Shown here: positions 24,673 through 33,145 of the stretch, one piece after another
Position numbering within the stretch: position 1 is the first letter of the stretch
Layout: the number at the start of each line of letters is the position of its first letter
Source: Arthrobacter russicus
GTDB lineage: Bacteria; Actinomycetota; Actinomycetes; Actinomycetales; Micrococcaceae
Assembly: GCF_031454135.1 (NCBI RefSeq)
Contig: NZ_JAVDQF010000001.1
Location: forward strand, 1,674,001-1,738,000
Length of the DNA: 64,000 nt
Direction of reading: 5' to 3'
Translations under genes and position numbers: made by a program
The notes under the pieces: model-generated
What the model was told of the DNA's origin: nothing
Databases searched by the model: none
Seen by the model: the letters and a program-made list of their open reading frames with translations, nothing else

Positions 24673-25439
24673 GCGACAGCGGATACCCCAGCGAGTCGGA
24701 ACCCCGGAAGGTCAGCCAGCTCTCCCGGGCGCTTTCGATCGCTTCCGGAGAAGCGAAGATCACGTTCCGGAACAAGACCGTGCTCAGCGGGGCCCTGATC
24801 ATCCCGTTGGCCTTCGGCGCCTTCTACATCTTCGCCGGGAGCGCTCCGGGAAGCCCGGTGCTGCAGATCGTCTTCCTGCTCACTCTGGTCAGTCTGATGG
24901 GCGTCTACCTGACCGTGACGACCACCTTGGCGACCCGTCGTGAGGAACTGTTCCTGAAGCGGTTGCGCAGCGGCGAATCCTCGGACGGCGCGATCTTCGC
25001 CGGAATGCTGCTTCCGAGCGTCGTCCTGGTGGTCCTTCAGCTTGCGGTCATCTTGACCGCGATGTTCGGGCGCGGTGCGCAGCTGCCGGAACAACCGGCC
25101 TTGCTGCTCGCAGCCGGACTGCTGGTGATTGCCATGTCGGCCGGCTGCGGGCTGTTGACCGCGGTCTACACCCCCTCGGCAGCGGCCGCCCAGATCACCG
25201 TGATGCCGTTCTTGCTGCTGGTCCTGGGCACCGCGATCTGGACCATCGCCCTGCCCGGCGGCGACTGGCGGACGCTTCAGCTGCTCAGCCCCGGTGGCGC
25301 CTTGGCCATGCTCGTCGGCCAAGCCTGGTCCGCCGCTCCGGTCTGGAGCGACTGGGTGCCGGCAGCCGGCGTGCTGCTCGCTTGGACGTTGTTGTTCGGA
25401 TACTACGGCCGGCGCACCTTCCGGTGGGAAAAGCGGTGA
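24669..25439 (+). CDS. ABC-2 type permease
   Basis: Membrane partner of the ATPase at 23689, 256 residues with about six helices (about 40-58, 67-87, 115-135, 148-168, 178-197, 232-248) and a charged loop after the second (ATRREELFLKRLRSGESSDG), as in ABC-2 permeases. ATG 24669 overlaps the ATPase stop TGA (24670-24672), so expression is coupled. An open frame extends upstream of this start but only in the shadow of the ATPase gene. Confidence 0.9.
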   Translation: MSDSGYPSESEPRKVSQLSRALSIASGEAKITFRNKTVLSGALIIPLAFGAFYIFAGSAPGSPVLQIVFLLTLVSLMGVYLTVTTTLATRREELFLKRLRSGESSDGAIFAGMLLPSVVLVVLQLAVILTAMFGRGAQLPEQPALLLAAGLLVIAMSAGCGLLTAVYTPSAAAAQITVMPFLLLVLGTAIWTIALPGGDWRTLQLLSPGGALAMLVGQAWSAAPVWSDWVPAAGVLLAWTLLFGYYGRRTFRWEKR

Positions 25440-25663
25440 AAAACCTGCTGCAGGACGCCATGCGTTTCAGCATTGCGCCCACCGCCGGGCGGGAAGCCGC
25501 CGTCGGCCTGCTCTCGGTCGTCGTCACCGCAGCGATCATCACCATCCTGGTGCTTTCGGCCAACGTGGATCCGGTGCTTTACGCGATTCCAGCAGCCATT
25601 GCTTCGGGGTACGGGCTGCGGGTGCTGGTCGCAGCCGGGCGCACGGCACCGGGTCGCGGTTAA
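25436..25663 (+). CDS. Small membrane protein in the exporter operon
   Basis: 75-residue protein starting with GTG at 25436, which overlaps the permease stop (GTGA, four bases), the same coupling as ATPase-permease. It has an N-terminal amphipathic stretch (VKNLLQDAMRFSIAPTAG), two adjacent hydrophobic segments (about 20-43 and 47-66) and an Arg-rich tail. No known domain recognised. The tight overlap argues that it is a real third component of the exporter. A longer in-frame ATG start at 25382 lies inside the permease gene and is less likely. Confidence 0.6.
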   Translation: MKNLLQDAMRFSIAPTAGREAAVGLLSVVVTAAIITILVLSANVDPVLYAIPAAIASGYGLRVLVAAGRTAPGRG

Positions 25664-25702
25664 GCCTGTGCCGAACCGGGCACCGGGCGGTAAGTTCAAG
25701 CC

Positions 25703-26464
25703 ATGAGATTTTCAGACAAAGTCGCGGTAGTCACCGGCGGCGCGCATGGCATCGGCCGGTCCACGGTCCAGAGATTCCTCGATGAAGGGGCCCGGGTTGC
25801 GATCCTGGACTTCGATTCCGCGGCCGCGGCCGATCTCGCGGCCGCCGCACCCGGCCGCGCGATCGCCGTGCTCTGCAACGTCTTGGACCCCGGTTCCGTG
25901 GACGCGGCGGTGGCCAGCGTAGCCGAACGGTTCGGCGGTATCGATGTACTGGCCTCGGTGGCCGGCGGCGAATTGCCCACCGACGACCCGATGGACGAAG
26001 CCTACTGGGACGGGATCGTCGGCTTGAACTTGCGTGGCCCGGTCCGGATGATCCGGGCCTGCACGCCGCACCTGACGGCCAGCCGCGGGTCCATCGTCCT
26101 GGTCAGCTCGGTCAACGCCTTGGTTGCCTTCAGCAGTTTGGCCTACTCCAGCGCCAAGGCGGGTCTGGGCATTCTGGCGAAGAATCTCGCCGTCGAACTC
26201 GGGCCCAGTGGGGTCCGGGTCAACGTGGTGGCGCCCGGAACCGTCCGGACCAGGGTTTGGGACGATCAGGAAGGCGGCGCGGATCGACTGGCCCCGCTGT
26301 GCCCGATCGGCCGGGTCGGGGAACCGGAAGACATCGCTGCGGCAATCGCCTTCCTGGCTTCAGCCGATGCCTCCTGGATCACCGGGGTCACCTTGCCGGT
26401 CGACGGCGGCCAAACCGCCGGGCCGTTGACCATCATCAACCATCTGCAGCGCTCAGAGCCCTGA
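25703..26464 (+). CDS. Short-chain dehydrogenase/reductase
   Basis: NAD(P)-dependent classical SDR of 253 residues. Cofactor motif TGGAHGIG (11-18), Asp after beta-2 (AILDFDS) suggesting NAD(H), the VASVAG motif (an NNAG variant), catalytic Ser in LVSSVNAL and Tyr-x3-Lys in YSSAKAG, and the C-terminal ITGVTLPVDGGQ. The end (about 240-253) is unusual and extended. Not obviously linked to neighbours: 39 bases after the exporter operon, convergent with ybdD. Substrate unknown. Confidence 0.88.
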   Translation: MRFSDKVAVVTGGAHGIGRSTVQRFLDEGARVAILDFDSAAAADLAAAAPGRAIAVLCNVLDPGSVDAAVASVAERFGGIDVLASVAGGELPTDDPMDEAYWDGIVGLNLRGPVRMIRACTPHLTASRGSIVLVSSVNALVAFSSLAYSSAKAGLGILAKNLAVELGPSGVRVNVVAPGTVRTRVWDDQEGGADRLAPLCPIGRVGEPEDIAAAIAFLASADASWITGVTLPVDGGQTAGPLTIINHLQRSEP

Positions 26465-26478
26465 CCTCCCCAGCCCGG

Positions 26479-26670
26479 TCAGCAGCACCGGCCTTGCGGA
26501 TTGGCGTCCTGCCGATCGGTTTTGTCGCGCCAGAATTCGCGTTCGGACAAAAACGGTCCGGCCGGATGCACCGCAGCCTGGTGGGCGCAGTATTTCGCAT
26601 AAGCGTCCTCACCCAGCACGCCTTTGACGAACCAGGACAGCGACTGCCAGGCTTTCCGCAGCCGGCGCAC
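26479..26670 (-). CDS. ybdD: YbdD/YjiX family protein, partner of CstA
   Basis: 63-residue cytosolic protein of the YbdD/YjiX (DUF466) family, with the family core WQSLSWFVKGVLGEDAYAKYCAH and FLSEREFWRDKTDRQDANPQGRCC. GTG 26670 starts one base after the cstA stop. In enterobacteria ybdD and yjiX follow the pyruvate/peptide transporters cstA and btsT and are needed for their activity, so this is a transport accessory protein. Small and easily missed. Confidence 0.9.
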   Translation of the reverse strand: MRRLRKAWQSLSWFVKGVLGEDAYAKYCAHQAAVHPAGPFLSEREFWRDKTDRQDANPQGRCC

Positions 26671-26671
26671 G

Positions 26672-28933
26672 TCAGTGCCCGGACCTGACTGGCCGTTGCG
26701 ACTCGGGCAACTCGTCCCACTGCGCCTGGAGTTCTTTTTCGGCTTTGGTCACAAACAGGCCGGCCGGTGCGAAGATCTTCGAGGGCTGCTCCGGATCTTC
26801 GTAACTGAACACTTTGCCCTGCTTGGCGACTCGGATCGTCATCCACACCGCAATCACGATCACGATGATCGAGAGCACCACGAAGACCACCGAAAGCACA
26901 CCTTGGACCATGGTGTTCCGGACCACCGCCTCCATCGCCGGAACCGTTTTGGCGGTTCCGAACGAGGTCTTCCCCTCGGCGAGCGCCCTGCTGAATGCCG
27001 CGTTCTGGGCGAAGTAACCGACTCCCGGCACCGAGGAGAAGATCTTCTGGTACGACGCCGTGATGGTCACCACCGCTGCGAAGGCCAGCGGCAGCCCGAC
27101 GATCCACAGATACTTCCAACGCCCCGCCCGCGCCACGATCACCAGGCAGACCGCCAAGGCGATCGCGGCCAGCAATTGATTCGCGATGCCGAAGAGCGGG
27201 AACAGCGTATTGATCCCGCCGAGCGGATCGGTCACCCCCATCAACAGCACCGCACCCCAGGCAGCGACCATGATCGCCGTGGTCAGCCAGGCGCCGGGCC
27301 GCCAGGCGGTGTCCTTGAGTTTGGGGATGAAGTTGCCCAACGCATCCTGCAGCATGAACCGGGAAACCCGGGTGCCGGCGTCGACCGCGGTGAGGATGAA
27401 CAGCGCTTCGAACATGATCGCGAAGTGGTACCAGAAGCTCATGAACGCCTGCCCGCCGACGAACTGGTGCATGATCTGCGCCAAGCCCACGGCGAGCGTC
27501 GGCGCCCCGCCGGTGCGCGAGACGATCGATTGCTCGCCGACGTTCTGCGCGGTCTGCGTCAGCATTTCCGGTGTGAGGTTAACCCCGGAGAGCCCGAGCG
27601 AATTCACGAATGCGACGGCACCTTCGATGGTCCCGCCGGTCGCCGCTGCCGACGAATTCATCGCGAAGTAGATCCCTCGGTCGATCGACAGCGCCGCAAC
27701 CAAGGCCATGATCGCGACGAAGGATTCCATCAGCATGCCGCCGTAGCCGATGAATCTGGTCTGCCGCTCCTTTTCAATCAATTTCGGCGTGGTGCCGGAG
27801 GAGATCAGAGCGTGGAATCCGGAAAGCGCGCCACAGGCTATCGTGACGAAGAGGAAGGGGAAGATCGATCCGGTGAACACCGGGCCGTTGTCCCGTCCGG
27901 CGAATTCGCTGAAGGCCGGCACGCTGATTTCCGGACGGACCACGATGATTGCGACGGCGAGCATCACAATCACCCCGACCTTCATGAACGTGGAGAGGTA
28001 ATCCCGCGGGGCGAGCAGCAACCACACCGGCAGTACTGCCGCGATGAAGCCGTAGATGATGATGCCCCAGGCGATCGTCACCTTGTCCAGATGGAAGAAC
28101 GCGGCACCCCATTCGCTGTTGCCGACCCAGCCGCCGCCGACGATCGCGAGCATCAGCAGCACGAAGCCGATGATCGAGACTTCAGTGACTTTTCCGGGCC
28201 GGATGAACCGCAGGTAGCAGCCCATGAAGAGTGCAATCGGGATCGTCATGGAGACCGAAAACACGCCCCAGGGGCTTTCCGCCAAGGCGTTGACTACCAC
28301 CAAGGCGAGAATCGCCACGATGATCACCATGATCACGATGGTCGCGATCAGTGCCGCGGTGCCGCCGATCAAGCCGAGCTCGTCGCGGGCCATCTGGCCC
28401 AGGGAACGGCCGCCGCGACGCATCGAGAAGAACATCACCAAGTAGTCCTGGACCGCCCCGGCCACCACCACGCCGACGATGATCCACACGGTTCCGGGCA
28501 GGAAGCCCATTTGCGCAGCCAAGACCGGCCCCACCAACGGGCCCGCTCCGGCGATCGCGGCGAAGTGGTGCCCGAACAGGATCCGCCGGTCGGTGGCCGC
28601 GAAGTCTTTGCCGTCCGCTTTGTATTCGGCCGGCGTGGCCCGGCGGTCGTTGGGCCGGAGCAGGTGTTTTTCGATGTACTTCGAATAGAACCGGTAGGCG
28701 ATGAAATAGGTGCAGACCGCGGCGAAGACGAACCAGATCGCGTTGACGGTTTCACCCCGGACGATGGCCAGCATCACCCAGGCGATGCCGCCGAGCAGCG
28801 CGATGCCGACCCACAGCGCGATTTTCCCCGGGGTCCAGCGCCGGTCTTCGGCTTCGATCACCGAATCGGCGACCGCGACCGGCGGGTATGGGCTGCCGGT
28901 TCCGCTCGCACTGTCCGAACTGTACCTTGGCAT
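26672..28933 (-). CDS. cstA: Carbon starvation protein CstA (peptide/pyruvate transporter)
   Basis: Large polytopic membrane transporter of 753 residues, about 16-18 helices, of the CstA/BtsT family that imports peptides or pyruvate under carbon limitation. Family signatures: FGHHFAAIAGAGPLVGPVLAAQ, ISSGTTPKLIEKE, and GGGWVG / ADGKDF segments. Start ATG 28933 is chosen because GAGGAG lies just upstream; the open frame continues but without a start of similar quality. Followed by ybdD with one base between. Divergent from a cupin gene across 80 bases. Confidence 0.95.
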   Translation of the reverse strand: MPRYSSDSASGTGSPYPPVAVADSVIEAEDRRWTPGKIALWVGIALLGGIAWVMLAIVRGETVNAIWFVFAAVCTYFIAYRFYSKYIEKHLLRPNDRRATPAEYKADGKDFAATDRRILFGHHFAAIAGAGPLVGPVLAAQMGFLPGTVWIIVGVVVAGAVQDYLVMFFSMRRGGRSLGQMARDELGLIGGTAALIATIVIMVIIVAILALVVVNALAESPWGVFSVSMTIPIALFMGCYLRFIRPGKVTEVSIIGFVLLMLAIVGGGWVGNSEWGAAFFHLDKVTIAWGIIIYGFIAAVLPVWLLLAPRDYLSTFMKVGVIVMLAVAIIVVRPEISVPAFSEFAGRDNGPVFTGSIFPFLFVTIACGALSGFHALISSGTTPKLIEKERQTRFIGYGGMLMESFVAIMALVAALSIDRGIYFAMNSSAAATGGTIEGAVAFVNSLGLSGVNLTPEMLTQTAQNVGEQSIVSRTGGAPTLAVGLAQIMHQFVGGQAFMSFWYHFAIMFEALFILTAVDAGTRVSRFMLQDALGNFIPKLKDTAWRPGAWLTTAIMVAAWGAVLLMGVTDPLGGINTLFPLFGIANQLLAAIALAVCLVIVARAGRWKYLWIVGLPLAFAAVVTITASYQKIFSSVPGVGYFAQNAAFSRALAEGKTSFGTAKTVPAMEAVVRNTMVQGVLSVVFVVLSIIVIVIAVWMTIRVAKQGKVFSYEDPEQPSKIFAPAGLFVTKAEKELQAQWDELPESQRPVRSGH

Positions 28934-29013
28934 CTGTGCTCCTCTTTGCTCGTCCTTGAGAAAGGCTGTGAACTCTCTAGGTAGCGTACCGCTGCACCGC
29001 TTAGGCTGTCCGC

Positions 29014-29394
29014 ATGGACGCACAAGCTATCGATCTCGAGGAACGTTTCAGCCGGTTCGGAGCGACCTGGTCGCCCAAAGTGATCGCCCGCTTGAACGAT
29101 TACGAGATCAAGTTGGCCCGCTTGGAAGGCGAATTCGTCTGGCATTCGCACCCGGAAACCGATGAACTCTTCCTGGTTCTGGCCGGCTCCTTGACCATCC
29201 AACTGCGCGGACGGGACGTGCACCTGACCGCAGGTCAGCTCTTCGTGGTGCCCCGCGGCGTCGAACATTGTCCGCTGACCCGCGACGGCGAGGTGCGGGT
29301 GATGCTGATCGAACCCGCTGGAGTGGTCAACACCGGCGATGCCACCGGTCGGGCCGGGGAGCTGACCGCGGGCTACGACGACTCGCTGGCCTAA
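29014..29394 (+). CDS. Cupin-domain protein
   Basis: Single-domain cupin of 126 residues. Metal-binding motif 1 is WHSHPETDELFLVLAG (His-x-His-x3-4-Glu), motif 2 is GQLFVVPRGVEHCP (with Gly and His). Such small cupins are isomerases, dioxygenases or just metal/ligand binders; no specific activity can be named. Starts at ATG 29014, 80 bases from the divergent cstA. Followed by the 63-base palindrome E2. Confidence 0.85.
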   Translation: MDAQAIDLEERFSRFGATWSPKVIARLNDYEIKLARLEGEFVWHSHPETDELFLVLAGSLTIQLRGRDVHLTAGQLFVVPRGVEHCPLTRDGEVRVMLIEPAGVVNTGDATGRAGELTAGYDDSLA

Positions 29395-29417
29395 ACCTGC
29401 TTCTTCTCCTTCAGCCC

Positions 29418-29480
29418 CGCCGAGTGGCCAGATCTGCACGCTAAAACGGGCGTTTGGCCTGCAGTGCTGGCCACTCGGCG
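29418..29480. repeat. 63-base palindromic element E2
   Basis: Outer 14-base arms are perfect (CGCCGAGTGGCCAG at 29418-29431 and its complement at 29467-29480); inner stems are imperfect. It is exactly as long as E3 at 31556 and shares its first 18 bases and its last 15. Located 24 bases after the cupin stop and 13 bases before the first TetR operator. Confidence 0.85.
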
Positions 29481-29492
29481 GCGCGGGCAAAG

Positions 29493-29540
29493 TTGAACAT
29501 GTTCAAATACTCTGTTCTACTGGTAATTGAACACGTTCAA
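29493..29540. promoter_or_regulatory. Twin 14-base TetR operators
   Basis: TTGAACATGTTCAA (29493-29506) and TTGAACACGTTCAA (29527-29540), palindromes with centres 34 bases apart, the second starting 27 bases before the TetR start codon. Spacing of about three helical turns favours cooperative binding by two dimers. Likely autoregulation of the TetR gene at 29554 and its operon. Confidence 0.8.
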
Positions 29541-29553
29541 AGAAGGAGTCGGA

Positions 29554-30210
29554 GTGACCGCGAAGAGCGAACAGACCAAACAGCTGGTGATCGATACCGC
29601 ACTCGGCATGTTCCGAACCCAGGGTTACGAAAAGACCACCATGCGGGGCATCGCCGGGGCGGCCGGAATTTCCCTGGGCAGTGCCTATTACTACTTCGAG
29701 TCCAAGGACGATCTGGTCCAGGAGCTGTATGCCCGGATCCAGCTGGACCATCGCGCACAGGCCTTGGCCGCGATCGCGGGCGAGGCCAATTTCGCCCGCC
29801 GCTTGGCCACCGTGCTGGACACCGGAATCACCGTGATGCAACCGTTCCACGGGTTCGGCGGCGCGTTCATCCAAACCGCGATCTCGCCGTCGAGCGCAGC
29901 CAACCCGTTCAGTGAAGCGTCCGCGGGCTCCAAGCAGGACAGCATCGAGCTGTTCCGCGAAACGTTGGACGGATCTTCACTGAGCCTCCCTGCTGCACTG
30001 CGCGCCGACCTTCCCGAACTGCTCTGGCTGGGCTATCTGGCGTTGGTCTACTTCTGGGTCGGCGACCGTTCCGAAGGGCAGACGAAGACCCGGCACCTGG
30101 CGGCCGGTGCGGCTCCGCTGATCGCCCGGGCGATCGGCCTGGCCAAGCTGCCGATCGCCCGCAAGCTGGTCGAAGACGCGTTGACCTTGATGCGGAAGGC
30201 CCGGGCATGA
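29554..30210 (+). CDS. TetR-family regulator of the epimerase operon
   Basis: 218-residue TetR protein. HTH about 8-52 (TKQLVIDTALGMFRTQGYEKTTMRGIAGAAGISLGSAYYYFESKDDLVQELY), a textbook TetR N-terminus. C-terminal domain helical, with a TetR_C_33-like look but unassigned. GTG 29554 follows AAGGAG at 29543-29548; a longer in-frame start at 29527 would lie inside the second operator. It overlaps the next gene by four bases (ATGA), so it is the first gene of a three-gene operon and most likely represses its own promoter through the twin operators. Confidence 0.9.
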   Translation: MTAKSEQTKQLVIDTALGMFRTQGYEKTTMRGIAGAAGISLGSAYYYFESKDDLVQELYARIQLDHRAQALAAIAGEANFARRLATVLDTGITVMQPFHGFGGAFIQTAISPSSAANPFSEASAGSKQDSIELFRETLDGSSLSLPAALRADLPELLWLGYLALVYFWVGDRSEGQTKTRHLAAGAAPLIARAIGLAKLPIARKLVEDALTLMRKARA

Positions 30211-31136
30211 ACGCCCCGGTCCTCGTGCTCGCCGGTGCCAGCGGGTTCATCGGCCGGTACTTGCAACGCCGGTTCGACGCGGACGGCTGGCGAATCCGCA
30301 CGATCGACCGCTCCGGTGCGGCCGCCGGCAACTCGGCGCACTGGGGCGGTACAGCCGGTATCAGCCGTGCGCTGGAAGGCAGCGATCTGCTGGTCAACCT
30401 TGCCGGGAAGAGTGTCAGCTGCCGCTACAACGCCGGGAACCGGGCGGAGATCTTCCGATCGCGCACCGAGACCACCGCCGAGCTGGGCCGGGCCTTGGCC
30501 GATTGCACCGCACCGCCACGGGACTGGTTCAATGCCAGCACCGGCACGATTTACCGGCACGCCGAAGACCACGCGCAAACCGAGGCCGACGGCGAGCTCG
30601 GCTCAGGTTTTTCCGTCGAGGTGGCCAAAGCCTGGGAGGCCGCCCTGACCCAAGCCGACCTGCCGAGCATTCGGCGAATCCCGCTCCGGATGTCAATCGT
30701 GATGGGGCCCTACGTGCCGGGCGAAGGCGGCGGCGTGATGCGCCCATTCGAAGTCTTGGCGCGCACCGGGCTGGGCGGGAGGATGGCTGCCGGAACCCAG
30801 AAATACAGTTGGACCCATGTTGAGGACGTCTACCGCGCCATCCGCTTCCTGCACGATCGGCCGGAAATCCGGGGCCCGGTCAACATCGCCAGCCCGCAAG
30901 TCGTGGACAACCGGGAACTGATGCGCCGGGTCCGTGCCGCACTGCGAGTTCCGTTCGGCTTCCCGACTCCGGCCTGGCTGCTCGAAATGGGCGCCGTGCT
31001 GATCCGCACCGAAATCGAACTGGTCCTCAAAAGCCGCTGGGTGGAATCCGAAAAACTCAATCGGGCCGGCTTCCAGTGGAAGTACCCGGCGCTCTCCGGA
31101 GCACTCGCCGCGATCCGGGATGCGGAACGGCAGTGA
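30207..31136 (+). CDS. TIGR01777-type NAD-dependent epimerase/dehydratase-like protein
   Basis: Extended-SDR relative of the YfcH/SULA family (TIGR01777 with DUF1731 C-terminus), 309 residues. Cofactor motif LAGASGFIGRYL at the N-terminus, LLVNLAGKSVSCRYN, the active-site-like STGTIYRHAEDHAQTE (Tyr), and the C-terminal domain VPFGFPTPAWLLEMGAVLIRTEIELVL. Function of the family is unknown. Translationally coupled to the TetR gene and, by a GTGA overlap at 31133-31136, to the next membrane protein gene. Confidence 0.88.
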   Translation: MNAPVLVLAGASGFIGRYLQRRFDADGWRIRTIDRSGAAAGNSAHWGGTAGISRALEGSDLLVNLAGKSVSCRYNAGNRAEIFRSRTETTAELGRALADCTAPPRDWFNASTGTIYRHAEDHAQTEADGELGSGFSVEVAKAWEAALTQADLPSIRRIPLRMSIVMGPYVPGEGGGVMRPFEVLARTGLGGRMAAGTQKYSWTHVEDVYRAIRFLHDRPEIRGPVNIASPQVVDNRELMRRVRAALRVPFGFPTPAWLLEMGAVLIRTEIELVLKSRWVESEKLNRAGFQWKYPALSGALAAIRDAERQ

Positions 31137-31582
31137 GGGGCCTCTGGTCGATGCCTTGGCGGTCCTCGACCTTCAGCTGGCGGCAGTATGTCGCCGGCTG
31201 GGCCAGCACATTTGCGGGCTTCGTCCTGATCGTGGGCCTCATTTGCGAGAGTCTGTCGCCAGGTTTCCTGGTCGTGGCAGCGCTCTTTGGCCTTCTTTGG
31301 GGATTCATCCCGGCGCTCGTCGTCGGCTTCCCGCTGGGGCTGCTGATCGCAGGGTTCCTGGAACCCTACCCGGCGAAATGGCAACAACTGCTCGGCTATT
31401 TCGTGGGCCTGTTTCTGGTCACGTTGCTGCTCGGCCAATTCGTCGCACCGTTATCGGATAACCTCGGCAACATCTTCCCGCAACTGATCATCGCCACCTT
31501 GTTCGGCGCATCAGGTCTGATCGGGCGACTGGTGGCCTGGCATTTCCCAGCGGATCGCCGAGTGGCCAGATCTACGGGTTAA
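31133..31582 (+). CDS. Hypothetical four-helix membrane protein
   Basis: 149-residue integral membrane protein with about four helices (about 19-39, 46-68, 85-104, 115-136). It starts at GTG 31133, overlapping the previous stop by four bases. No family recognised. The last nine codons and the stop lie inside palindrome E3 (31556 onward), so the C-terminus (DRRVARSTG) is written by the repeat; an ancestral stop may have been replaced when the element arrived. Belongs to the TetR-controlled operon. Confidence 0.7.
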   Translation: MRGLWSMPWRSSTFSWRQYVAGWASTFAGFVLIVGLICESLSPGFLVVAALFGLLWGFIPALVVGFPLGLLIAGFLEPYPAKWQQLLGYFVGLFLVTLLLGQFVAPLSDNLGNIFPQLIIATLFGASGLIGRLVAWHFPADRRVARSTG

Positions 31583-31618
31583 ATCGGGGTTATAACCTGT
31601 AGATCTGGCCACTCGGCG
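31556..31618. repeat. 63-base palindromic element E3 (26-base arms, one mismatch)
   Basis: Arms 31556-31581 and 31593-31618 pair with one G-T wobble around an 11-base loop. Core GAGTGGCCAGATCTACGGGT. It lies between convergent genes (31133 and the MHS transporter) and runs into the end of the former. Arm core and the 11-base loop length match E1; total length matches E2. Confidence 0.9.
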
Positions 31619-31621
31619 AGC

Positions 31622-32971
31622 TCAGCCCTTGGACCGCTCGAAGGCGTGGCCCTCTTCCTGGTCCAAGAGCGTCGGACCCTTGTTCCGGAAGGCCCAGACA
31701 TAGACGGCAAGCGAAATCGCGATGCAGACCGTAACGTAGCTGAAGAACACCCCGTCCAACCCGGCCGAGTTGAGCGCCTTGCCGATCAACGGAGCGGTGC
31801 CGCCGAAGATCGCATTGGCGATCCCGTAGCCCAGGCCGACACCCAATGCCCGAATCTCGCGCGGGAAGATCTCCGATTTCACCAAGGCGTTGATCGAGGT
31901 GTAGCCGAGCACAATGAGCAATGCCGCCATCATCAGCAAGAAGGAGAGCAACGGACTGTTGGTCCCGGTCAACGCGCTCATGATCGGCCAGGTGAACAGC
32001 ACGCCGCCGATGCCGAACCAGAGCAGCAAGGGCTTCCGGCCAATCCGGTCCGAGAGCGCACCGGCCACCGGCTGAAGCAACATGAAAATCAGCAGCGCGA
32101 AGAAATTGACCAGGCTGACCGTAGGCTTGTCCTTGATCGTGCCCTGCATCAGGAACTGCATGTAGGACGTGAACGTGTAGAACGCCACGGTGCCGCCCAT
32201 GGTCAAACCGATCACCACGAGGAAAGGCTTCCAGTACTTCGCCAGGAGCCGGAAGGTGCCCGGCGCCGCTTCACCCTTTTTCGCATTGCGGGCCGCATCC
32301 ATCTGCGACTGCGGAACCGACTCGATCATGCCGCGCCGGATCCACATCACGGTCACCGCCGCCAAGGCTCCGATCACGAAGGGAATCCGCCAACCCCAAT
32401 CGTGCAGGGCTTCGGCACTCAACAGGCTCTGCAGGATGATCTGCACGATCAAGGCCAGGACTTGGCCGCTGACCAGGGTGACGTACTGGAAACTGGAGAA
32501 GAATCCGCGCCGGTTCTTGGTCGCCATTTCGGACATGTAGGTGGCGCTGGTGCCGTACTCGCCGCCCACCGAGAAGCTCTGCACCAAGCGGGCGATGAGC
32601 AGGATCACCGTGGCTCCGACGCCGATTTGCTGCACTCCCGGCGATACCGCGATCAGCAATGAGCCGCCGGCCATCATGACCACGCTGAGCGTGAGCGCTG
32701 CCCGCCGGCCGTTGCGGTCCGCATATCTGCCGAAGAACCAACTGCCGATCGGACGCATCACGAAGCCCGCGGCAAACACGCCGAGAACCCCGAGGATGTC
32801 CTTGTCCTCGGAGCCACTGGCAAAAAATACGTGCGCGAAGTAGGTGCCGAAAATGGTGAACGTGTAGAAGTCGTACCACTCGACCATGTTCCCAGCCGAG
32901 CCGCGCAGGATGTTCCCGACCACTGATCTGGCTTTGGTCCGTTCCCGCTCGTGGTCGTAAGTCTGCGTCAT
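31622..32971 (-). CDS. MHS-family proton symporter (KgtP/ShiA/ProP-like)
   Basis: Inner-membrane MFS transporter of the metabolite:H+ symporter family, 449 residues, 12 helices. Family signatures: NILRGSAGNMVEWYDFYTFTIF before helix 1, the loop 2-3 motif GRYADRNGRRAALT, VQSFSVGGEYGTSATYMSE, and the second-half ALSDRIGRKPLLL. Likely imports a dicarboxylate, aromatic acid or osmolyte such as alpha-ketoglutarate or proline; substrate not predictable. ATG 32971 has GAGGGAG upstream; an in-frame start further out is weaker. Confidence 0.9.
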   Translation of the reverse strand: MTQTYDHERERTKARSVVGNILRGSAGNMVEWYDFYTFTIFGTYFAHVFFASGSEDKDILGVLGVFAAGFVMRPIGSWFFGRYADRNGRRAALTLSVVMMAGGSLLIAVSPGVQQIGVGATVILLIARLVQSFSVGGEYGTSATYMSEMATKNRRGFFSSFQYVTLVSGQVLALIVQIILQSLLSAEALHDWGWRIPFVIGALAAVTVMWIRRGMIESVPQSQMDAARNAKKGEAAPGTFRLLAKYWKPFLVVIGLTMGGTVAFYTFTSYMQFLMQGTIKDKPTVSLVNFFALLIFMLLQPVAGALSDRIGRKPLLLWFGIGGVLFTWPIMSALTGTNSPLLSFLLMMAALLIVLGYTSINALVKSEIFPREIRALGVGLGYGIANAIFGGTAPLIGKALNSAGLDGVFFSYVTVCIAISLAVYVWAFRNKGPTLLDQEEGHAFERSKG

Positions 32972-33145
32972 CGGCTGAACTCCCTCGTCTACTCGCCAAA
33001 CTGCCAAGTGACAGGGTAGGCCCACTCACCTTTCGGAACAAGAAAATTGCCCGGATGACATCTGACTCAACAATGTCTGAGGGGTTTCACAGCGTGAGCT
33101 TGGTCACGTAGGGTAAAGCCAACGACCCACCAGGGCCGTATTCAG

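Noticed and set aside
26624-28984. 786-codon open frame on the plus strand opposite cstA
   Set aside because: Translation is His/Asp/Arg-rich low complexity and the minus strand is clearly cstA.
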